Assembly: GCA_949290645.1 (NCBI GenBank)
Contig: CASESG010000002.1
Span: forward strand, 62,001 to 126,000
Origin: an uncultured Bacillota bacterium
Lineage (GTDB): Bacteria; Bacillota_I; Bacilli_A; RFN20; CAG-288
Direction: 5' to 3'
Length of the DNA: 64,000 bases
Shown: positions 57,888-64,000 of the stretch, in pieces
How positions within the stretch are numbered: the stretch's first letter is position 1
How the letters are laid out: each line of letters opens with the position of its first letter
The notes under the pieces: model-generated
What the model was told of the DNA's origin: nothing
Seen by the model: only the letters and a program-made list of their open reading frames with translations
Databases searched by the model: none
Translations under genes and position numbers: made by a program

Positions 57888-59774
57888 TCATTTCCTCTTG
57901 ATTTCGAACAGCAGATGGGAGAGGTCCTTCGGAGAAAGTCTTCGGCAAACGAAGAACAGAGTCACCAGAGCAAAAACGGGAAGAACCGCAACGGAAAGAA
58001 GGGAAGAGAGAACCGGAGCAAGAAAGATTGTCGAGGAGGAAGAAAGAAGGGAGGAATAGATGGCCTGGAGAAGGCCCAGGCAAGAATAGCCAAGAACAAA
58101 GCCAAGAGCGATTCCAAAAGCACCCGGAACGAGAAGGGCAAGAAGGAGCTCTTGATTGAGGACATTGTGCGAGCGCCCGCAAACCCTTAGGAAGAGAACG
58201 GTCCTCTTCCTTGAGAGAGCGAAAAGGAACGGACAGAGGAGCGCAGAGAGGAAGGAGAGGGAAAGGGCAAGAAGAGAGAAGGACAAAGAGGAACCGGTCG
58301 ACCGAAAGAGTGGATTGTCCAGAGGATTCTGTCCTTGCTCATCGATTTCGATTGGACAATAGGGCATTCCCTCCTCCGCTTCCTGGTAGAGCGAGAAGTC
58401 GACGACATCCTCGCCCTTGAGCAATCTTCTGTTTTCCTCTGTCGCAATCAAGAACTGCGGATTGACCTCATCCTCTCCATAGCAAAAGGCCACTTCCGAG
58501 AAGAAGGCATACGAGACAAGATATTCCGCCGGCGCTCCACGTTCCGCGGTCAGATTCTTTCTTGCGGAATATTCACCGCTTTCCTCCGCCTGGAACACCC
58601 CGACGATGATGTCGTGGCTCGGATAGTTCAAGATAGCGGAAAGAAGGTCAATTCCCAAGGCCTTGGACAAATCCTCTCCGGGGCAGAGGAAAGAGACAAG
58701 AGCCGAGGAGACCAAGACCTCTCCTTCTTTCTCCGGAAGGCGACCGGAGACCAATCGGTCGGCAAAGAAGGTGAAATCCCTCGCTTGAAGAGTCGCGACG
58801 ATTCGATTGCCGATTCCTTCCTCCTCGGAAAGGACGAAAGGCCCAGAGGAAGACAAGGTGAAAGACGTTCCTTCTTCCGGAGAGAGGGAGACATCCCTGT
58901 CCCTGAGAGCGATGGCTTGAGCAGTCTGAAGATAGGTATGGAAGATTCTCTTCTGGTTGCTCTCAGCCGTAAAGGAGACGGCAAAGGAGTGGAACAAAAG
59001 AGAAAAGGAGGTCAGGAAGGCAAAGAGAAGGAAAAGAACAAGAGGGAACGGCCTGGACAAACGGATTCCTTTCCGAAACGAAGACAGAAGAGTTCGACTT
59101 TTGATTGGAACGGCTTTTTCCATTGAGGAAGAAGAAAGATTCGAATGCAAATCAATTTGTCCATCCCAGAGATCCAAGAGAGAGCAATCTTTGATTTCTT
59201 CCTTGACAAGAGGATCATGCATTGCCAAGAAAACAAGATGATCGTTTCCTAGCATCTTGATTGTGTCAAGAAGAATTTCTGTGCTTTCTTGATCGAGGTC
59301 GGACGTGCATTCATCCAAGAGGAGAATCGGTTTCTCCTCATAGAGAACACGAGCGAAGGAGAGTCTTTGTCTCTCTCCTGTCGAGAGGGTTCGGATGTCT
59401 TGATTCAACAGTTGGCCAAGTCCAAGAGATTCCAAGATCCTTTTTGCCTTCCCCTCGTCTTTCTCCGAAAAAGGGAAGAGAACGTTCTCCATCACGGAGA
59501 GATCGTCGAAGATCAAAGGATCCTGTGGGCAGTAGGAGACATCGTATTCCTGGTATTCGCCATTGTTCTTGCTGTCGATTTTCTCTCCATTCACCAACAG
59601 TTTTCCATCGTAGTCGAGGTCGTTTCCGGAAAGCATGGAAAAGAGTGTCGATTTGCCGGCACCATTTGGTCCTGTCACAAGGACGATTCCACAGCCGTGC
59701 AGGGAAAAGCCCGTATTCTTCAAGACGACATGGTCGCCAAACGCTTTCTTTCGAATCGTGAGCTCAATGTCCAT
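57888..59774 (-). CDS. ABC transporter, fused ATPase-permease (MacB-like), partner 2
   Basis: A 628-residue paralogue of the next gene, with ATPase Walker A TGPNGAGKST, an intact Q-loop (SYCPQDP), signature LSTGERQRLS, Walker B LLLDECTSDLD and H-loop AMHDP, then a four-segment permease with a large outside loop. Both partners spell DEC where DEP is usual. The pair lies on the minus strand between recG and plsX, genes that are often close neighbours, so it looks like an insertion into a conserved region. Confidence 0.82.
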   Translation of the reverse strand: MDIELTIRKKAFGDHVVLKNTGFSLHGCGIVLVTGPNGAGKSTLFSMLSGNDLDYDGKLLVNGEKIDSKNNGEYQEYDVSYCPQDPLIFDDLSVMENVLFPFSEKDEGKAKRILESLGLGQLLNQDIRTLSTGERQRLSFARVLYEEKPILLLDECTSDLDQESTEILLDTIKMLGNDHLVFLAMHDPLVKEEIKDCSLLDLWDGQIDLHSNLSSSSMEKAVPIKSRTLLSSFRKGIRLSRPFPLVLFLLFAFLTSFSLLFHSFAVSFTAESNQKRIFHTYLQTAQAIALRDRDVSLSPEEGTSFTLSSSGPFVLSEEEGIGNRIVATLQARDFTFFADRLVSGRLPEKEGEVLVSSALVSFLCPGEDLSKALGIDLLSAILNYPSHDIIVGVFQAEESGEYSARKNLTAERGAPAEYLVSYAFFSEVAFCYGEDEVNPQFLIATEENRRLLKGEDVVDFSLYQEAEEGMPYCPIEIDEQGQNPLDNPLFRSTGSSLSFSLLALSLSFLSALLCPFLFALSRKRTVLFLRVCGRSHNVLNQELLLALLVPGAFGIALGFVLGYSCLGLLQAIYSSLLSSSSTIFLAPVLSSLLSVAVLPVFALVTLFFVCRRLSPKDLSHLLFEIKRK

Positions 59775-59982
59775 AATCTTGGGAGAGAACTAGTAAAGTC
59801 CATAGGATTGAGGATCGTGGTAATCAATCTTATCGTGCTGTTCCCACTCCTCCTGTTGTTTTCATTGCCCTGTCAAATTCAAGCCGATAAGGCATGGAAA
59901 TGGTGAGAAATCGATAAGGGGAAACAAAAACTACATTCTTTTGATAGAATATTATTCTGTAACGTGAAACGAGGTATTTTCC

Positions 59983-60972
59983 ATGATCAAACTAGCTGTG
60001 GACATGATGGGTTCCGACAAAGGGCCTGAGACTCTTGCGCAATCCGTCCTGAAATATGTCAAGGAGCACAGGGACGTCTCCTTCACTTGCTTCGGTGACG
60101 AGAAGATCCTCTCTCCGCTCTTTGCGGGCCAGGAGAGAGTCGAAGTGGTCAACACGACAGAGATCATCCCGATGGAGGTCAAGCCTCTGGACTTCCTGAG
60201 AAAGAGGGATTCCTCGATGTACAAGGCCATCCAGGCAGTCCAGGAAGAACAGTGCCAAGGTGTCGTCTCCGCCGGCTCGACGGGCGGATTCATCTCGGGG
60301 GCGACCATCCTTCTGAGAAACATCGAAGGCGTGACCAGGGCCGGCCTTTGCGCGGCCTTCCCGACGGCCGACAAGAAGAAGGCGGCCGTCATCCTCGATG
60401 TCGGTGCCAACAACGTCAACACCGGAGCAGACCTGGTCTGCTTCGCCAAGATGGGTTCAATCTATGCCCGTGAGATCCTCCATGTGGAGCATCCTCAAGT
60501 CTATACGCTCTCCAACGGTGTCGAGGAAGGAAAGGGAACCGACGAGGTCGTCGATGCCTATCACCAGATGAAGGAGATGAACTTCCCGGGCTTCATGGGA
60601 AACAGCGAGGCGAGGGAAGTCCTCGACGGCAAGCACGATGTCATCGTCACAACCGGCTTTGCCGGAAACATCCTTTTGAAGTCCACGGAAGGAACCGCCG
60701 GATTGATGAACAGCCTCATCAAGAAGGCCTTCACCAAGAACCTCTTCACCAAGATCGGCTATCTCCTGTCCAAGAAGGGTTTCCAGGAGATGAAGGAGAA
60801 CATGAACTACAAGAAGTATGGCGGAGCGATCCTGATGGGCGTCAACGGCGTCGCCGTCAAGGGACACGGAAACTCCGACAGCTATGCCTTCTACAACGCC
60901 ATTGACGTCGCCGTGAGGATGGTAAAGAGCGACATCGTCGAGAAGATCAGGAGCACGTTGAAGAATGATTGA
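59983..60972 (+). CDS. plsX: Phosphate acyltransferase PlsX
   Basis: Interconverts acyl-ACP and acyl-phosphate for membrane lipid synthesis; also takes acyl-phosphate from FakA. The 329-residue protein starts IKLAVDMMGSDKGPE, with SAGSTGGFISGAT and DVGANNVNTGAD as conserved stretches. GAAACGAGG precedes the ATG. rnc follows directly (8-base overlap); the fabD, fabG and acpP genes that lie here in many Bacillota are missing. Confidence 0.96.
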   Translation: MIKLAVDMMGSDKGPETLAQSVLKYVKEHRDVSFTCFGDEKILSPLFAGQERVEVVNTTEIIPMEVKPLDFLRKRDSSMYKAIQAVQEEQCQGVVSAGSTGGFISGATILLRNIEGVTRAGLCAAFPTADKKKAAVILDVGANNVNTGADLVCFAKMGSIYAREILHVEHPQVYTLSNGVEEGKGTDEVVDAYHQMKEMNFPGFMGNSEAREVLDGKHDVIVTTGFAGNILLKSTEGTAGLMNSLIKKAFTKNLFTKIGYLLSKKGFQEMKENMNYKKYGGAILMGVNGVAVKGHGNSDSYAFYNAIDVAVRMVKSDIVEKIRSTLKND

Positions 60973-61645
60973 GGGCCTTCTTTCCGTCCTGGAGCGCTTC
61001 TCCATCCATCCCAACGACATCTCCCTCTACGAGATGGCCTTCACCCATGCCTCCTACACCAACGAACATCCGGAGTGCCATTCCTATGACCGTCTGGAGT
61101 TCCTGGGCGATGCCGTTTTGGACATGGTCATGGCCGAGGAGCTCTACCGCCGCTTTCCCGAGAAGAACTCCGGAGAGATGAGCAAGGCCCGTGCCGTCCT
61201 GATCGAAGGAAAGACCCTGACGGATTTCTCCGAGAACCGCTTCGGCTTCGCTCCCTTGGTCCGCTATTCGATCGGCGAAAAGTCGAACACCCGCTTCCAT
61301 CAGCACATCGACGAGGACATCTTCGAATCCTTCATCGGAGCCTGCTATCTCGACCAAGGCTTCGACTTCGTCCGACGCCTTCTGCTCGACATCTATGAGC
61401 CTCTGTTCAAGGATCTCCAAGCCCGCGTCGACGAATCCGATCCCAAGACGCGGCTTCAGGAGCTCGTGCACAGCAACATCGACTACGTCCTGGCCCACCA
61501 GGCCAATCTCAATTCCCCGGACGTCTGCTATCGTGTCAACGCCCAGATCCAGGGAACCATCCTGGGAACCGGAATTGGGCACAACATCAAGGAGGCGGAA
61601 ATCAACGCCGCCAAGGACGCACTCTCCAAGAGGGTAGGTAAATGA
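60965..61645 (+). CDS. rnc: Ribonuclease III
   Basis: Cuts double-stranded RNA in rRNA processing. The 226-residue protein has the signature RLEFLGDAVLDMV with the metal Glu/Asp, a second acidic site in EDIFESFIGACYLD, and a C-terminal dsRNA-binding domain (TRLQELVHSN... GIGHNIKEAEINAAKDAL). Between plsX and ftsY as expected, though smc is absent from its usual place after rnc. Confidence 0.96.
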   Translation: MIEGLLSVLERFSIHPNDISLYEMAFTHASYTNEHPECHSYDRLEFLGDAVLDMVMAEELYRRFPEKNSGEMSKARAVLIEGKTLTDFSENRFGFAPLVRYSIGEKSNTRFHQHIDEDIFESFIGACYLDQGFDFVRRLLLDIYEPLFKDLQARVDESDPKTRLQELVHSNIDYVLAHQANLNSPDVCYRVNAQIQGTILGTGIGHNIKEAEINAAKDALSKRVGK

Positions 61646-61646
61646 C

Positions 61647-63047
61647 ATGGGACTGATCAATTTTCTCAAGCAGAAGTTCTCCCGCTGGAAAGAGGAGAAG
61701 GAAAAAGTCGAAGAGAAGGGAGAACAAACCGCTGAGGAAGAAAACACTTCCCCCTCGGCTTCCGCTCCCGCCGAGTTTTCTTCCCCGGAGAAGGAAGAAG
61801 AGCTTCCCAAGGAAGAACCTCTCTCCCAACTGGAAGAGATCGGGAAGGAAAAGGAAAGCATCGAAGAGGAGAGGCTTCCCGTCGAAGAGAAAAAAGAGGG
61901 GAATCCCATCCCCGAAAAAGAGGAAGAAACTTCTTCTCTTCCTTCCGTGAAGGAAGAAGCTTTGGAAACGCCCGAAAAAGAGGAGAAACCTCTCCCAGAG
62001 ACGAAAGAGGAAGTGAAACCTCTGCCGAAGAAAAAGGAAGAGATTTCCCTTCCTTCCCCCTCCAAGAAAGTGGAGGAGGAGACGAAAGAGAGCAAGGGCA
62101 AGGAAAGCGAGTCTCAGGTGATGGACAAGTACATCACCGGCCTCGACAAGTCCCGGACGGGATTCACCGACCGCATGAGAAAGCTTGCCGCCCGCAACAA
62201 GATCGTCAACCAGGATTACTTCGATCAGCTGGAGCGCATCCTCATCGAGGCCGATGTCGGTGTCGACCTCTCCCTGGAACTGATCCGGGAGACGGCAGCG
62301 GAAGCGGCCCTGCAGAAGATCGACGATCCCCAACAGCTCAACGACCTTTTGATCGACAAGATGTTCATCGGCTATGCCAACGAAGGCGGATCGTTCAAGA
62401 CCGATCTGGAGATGGCAAAGGAGGGGCCGACGGTCGTCTTCATGTGCGGCGTCAACGGTGGCGGAAAGACGACCACCACGGCCAAACTCGCCAAGAAGTA
62501 CAAGGACCGGGGAAAGAAGGTTCTCCTTGTCGCGGCCGACACCTTCCGAGCCGGCGCGGTCGAGCAGCTCACCTATTGGGCGGAGAAAGTCGGTGTCGAC
62601 ATCCTCTCCCGCCCCTTGGCCGATCCGGCCTCCCTCTGCTTCGACGCCCTGAAAAAGGCCAAGAACGAGAACTACGACCTCGTCTTCGTCGATACGGCCG
62701 GTCGCCTTCAGAACAAGAAGGCCTTGATGGACGAGCTCTCGAAGGTCGTCCGCGTGATGAAGAAGGTCATCCCCGAGGCACCCCATGAATCCCTGCTTGT
62801 CATCGATGCCAACACCGGACAAAACGGCATCGACCAGGCTCAGGTCTTCAAGGAGTCGGTTCCCTTGACGGGCATCGTCATCACCAAGATGGACGGGACC
62901 AGCAAGGGCGGAATCCTGCTTGCTATCCGCAAGCAGCTCTCCCTTCCGGTCCGCTTCATCGGCCTGGGCGAGAAGATGGACGATCTGGAAGAATTCGATC
63001 TCGACAAGTACCTCTACGGACTTCTGATCGGCAACGAGGAGGAATGA
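61647..63047 (+). CDS. ftsY: Signal recognition particle receptor FtsY
   Basis: GTPase that docks SRP-ribosome complexes at the membrane. The 466-residue protein has a very acidic, Lys/Glu/Pro-rich A region (about 15-155), then the N domain and G domain with GVNGGGKTTTTAKL, DTFRAGAVEQL, DTAGRLQNK and TKMDGTSKGG. One base separates it from the rnc stop. ffh is encoded just downstream. Confidence 0.97.
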   Translation: MGLINFLKQKFSRWKEEKEKVEEKGEQTAEEENTSPSASAPAEFSSPEKEEELPKEEPLSQLEEIGKEKESIEEERLPVEEKKEGNPIPEKEEETSSLPSVKEEALETPEKEEKPLPETKEEVKPLPKKKEEISLPSPSKKVEEETKESKGKESESQVMDKYITGLDKSRTGFTDRMRKLAARNKIVNQDYFDQLERILIEADVGVDLSLELIRETAAEAALQKIDDPQQLNDLLIDKMFIGYANEGGSFKTDLEMAKEGPTVVFMCGVNGGGKTTTTAKLAKKYKDRGKKVLLVAADTFRAGAVEQLTYWAEKVGVDILSRPLADPASLCFDALKKAKNENYDLVFVDTAGRLQNKKALMDELSKVVRVMKKVIPEAPHESLLVIDANTGQNGIDQAQVFKESVPLTGIVITKMDGTSKGGILLAIRKQLSLPVRFIGLGEKMDDLEEFDLDKYLYGLLIGNEEE

Positions 63048-63049
63048 CC

Positions 63050-63301
63050 ATGGCATCCTTTCTGATTTGGATCGTTCTCTGCCTGGTGGTCAACTCGGTC
63101 GTCTCCCTGCTGGTCACCACCCTGGGCGGAAACTCCTACCTGGCGACGATGGTCACTTCCCTTGTCCTCTCTTTCCTGGTCGCCATCATCAACACCCGCT
63201 TCGACCGAAAGCACTTCTATCGCCAGCGCTTCTTCTGGGTCACCTTCATGGCGACGGCTCTCATCTTCCTGCTGCTCGACCTGCTGATGTTCCTCATCTA
63301 G
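63050..63301 (+). CDS. Small membrane protein of unknown function (83 aa)
   Basis: An 83-residue hydrophobic protein with three likely membrane helices and a short basic loop (NTRFDRKHFYRQR). The ATG at 63050 has AGGAGG 7 bases upstream, better than the ATG at 63044 that overlaps ftsY's stop. It lies between ftsY and ylxM, where most Bacillota have no gene. I recognise no family; the place suggests a link to membrane-protein insertion, which is inference only. Ends in TAG. Confidence 0.72.
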   Translation: MASFLIWIVLCLVVNSVVSLLVTTLGGNSYLATMVTSLVLSFLVAIINTRFDRKHFYRQRFFWVTFMATALIFLLLDLLMFLI

Positions 63302-63310
63302 GGAGTCAAG

Positions 63311-63646
63311 ATGGACATCCTCGACAGCAAGGAGAAGTATTCGGCCCTTCTTCTCCTCTACGGCAAGCTGCTTTCCAAGACGACAAGAAGGCGCCTTTCC
63401 GACTTCTATCTCTCCGATCTCTCCTTAAGTGAGATCGCCAGTAACGATCACGTCTCGCGAAGCGCCGTCCAGCAGAGCATCAAGGAGGGAGAGAAGGCCC
63501 TTCTGGAATACGAGAAGAAGCTTTCCTTCCTCAAGAAGGAGAGGGCGATCGTCCATCTCCTTGGGGAAGTCGAAAAAGAGAACGATCCGACGAAGAGACA
63601 AGAAAAGATCGACAAGATCAAAGGAGAACTCGATTATGGCATTTGA
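63311..63646 (+). CDS. ylxM: YlxM/p13 family SRP-associated protein
   Basis: A 111-residue HTH protein usually found just before ffh, which modulates SRP activity. The helix-turn-helix reads LSLSEIASNDHVSRSAVQQSI, and the C-terminal half is a long charged helix. It overlaps ffh by 11 bases. Confidence 0.9.
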   Translation: MDILDSKEKYSALLLLYGKLLSKTTRRRLSDFYLSDLSLSEIASNDHVSRSAVQQSIKEGEKALLEYEKKLSFLKKERAIVHLLGEVEKENDPTKRQEKIDKIKGELDYGI

Positions 63647-64000
63647 GGCACTGGGCGACCGTCTGGGTCGCATCGTCAAGAAGATTCGCGGACAGGCCAC
63701 CCTCAACGAACGGAACATGGACGAGATGCTCCAGGAGGTGCGAAAAGCCCTTCTGGAAGCGGACGTCAACTACGATGTCGTCACCGACTTCATCAAGGAA
63801 GTCAAGGAAGAGGCCAAGGGACAGAAAGTCCTGGACAAGGTCTCTCCCGGAGACATGGTCGTCAAGATCGTCCACGACAAGATGGAAGGACTTCTGGGCG
63901 ACGGGGACAACGATGTCTGCTTCCGCATGGACGGGAAGCCGACCGTCTTAATGATGGTCGGTCTCCAAGGTACCGGAAAGACGACCTCCGCCGCCAAGCT
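63636..64000 (+). CDS. ffh: Signal recognition particle protein Ffh (partial, cut by window end)
   Basis: The first 121 codons of the SRP54 GTPase. The N-domain starts MAFEALGDRLGRIVKKIRGQ, and the P-loop VGLQGTGKTTSAAK is reached just before the window ends. The G domain remainder and the RNA-binding M domain lie outside the window. Confidence 0.95.
   Translation, partial: MAFEALGDRLGRIVKKIRGQATLNERNMDEMLQEVRKALLEADVNYDVVTDFIKEVKEEAKGQKVLDKVSPGDMVVKIVHDKMEGLLGDGDNDVCFRMDGKPTVLMMVGLQGTGKTTSAAK

Overview
The window reads as ordinary chromosome of an anaerobic, fermentative member of the Bacillota, most likely on the Erysipelotrichia/Mollicutes side of the Bacilli. The evidence is gene order (dnaX-ybaB-recR-tmk-holB-ricT-rsmI; recG...plsX-rnc-ftsY-ylxM-ffh; asp23-fakA), long-form HPF, a zinc-type L31, pyruvate formate-lyase with PduL, and serine/threonine-linked lipoproteins. 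The genetic code looks standard: TAA, TAG and TGA all end intact genes. I see no rRNA, tRNA, CRISPR array or complete insertion sequence.

Layout. 1-260: AT-richer, broken reading frame at the left edge. 0.3-8.4 kb (mostly minus): fakA and asp23, two NTP-housekeeping enzymes, two small plus-strand genes, an unknown membrane/soluble pair, a HAD phosphatase with the flavin transferase apbE, and hpf. 8.5-11.5 kb: PLP decarboxylase-metK-TSCPD operon. 11.6-16.9 kb: rnfCDGEA followed by a NusG-II protein and a Gx-transporter protein. 17-19.3 kb: zinc phospholipase C-like protein, pduL, two Nfu-type proteins. 19.3-25.5 kb: lipoproteins, pflA-pflB. 25.6-30.6 kb: GntR/ABC cassette, SDR, nnrE, sugar transporter. 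30.7-34.5 kb (plus): LDH-like, aminotransferase and PEPCK/HPr-kinase-like genes. 34.5-45.6 kb (minus): HTH gene with an amber stop, cysE-cysK, a large lipoprotein, TetR, DegV, a frameshifted zinc-ribbon gene, pepF, pyrG and a CBS protein. 45.9-64 kb (mostly plus): replication/repair and ribosome genes, a DtxR-type regulator, recG, a minus-strand pair of fused ABC transporters, then plsX-rnc-ftsY-ylxM-ffh, with ffh cut by the window end.

Metabolism. PflAB, PduL and the LDH-like enzyme point to pyruvate fermentation to formate, acetate and a reduced acid. FakA and a DegV/FakB-like protein, with plsX joined directly to rnc and no fab or acpP genes between, point to use of exogenous fatty acids. 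CysE and CysK make cysteine from serine.

The most interesting system is the Rnf-like operon. It has C, D, G, E and A but no rnfB. Its RnfA and RnfE have also lost the conserved membrane cysteines that bind the [2Fe-2S] cluster in Rnf/Nqr complexes, while the RnfC [4Fe-4S] motifs and the RnfG flavin site remain. The two genes downstream have the domain types I associate with EetA/EetB of flavin-based extracellular electron transfer, and an extracytosolic ApbE is encoded nearby. A second theme is leaderless or near-leaderless transcription: several genes have a TATAAT-like -10 box only 5-9 bases before the start codon and no Shine-Dalgarno sequence.
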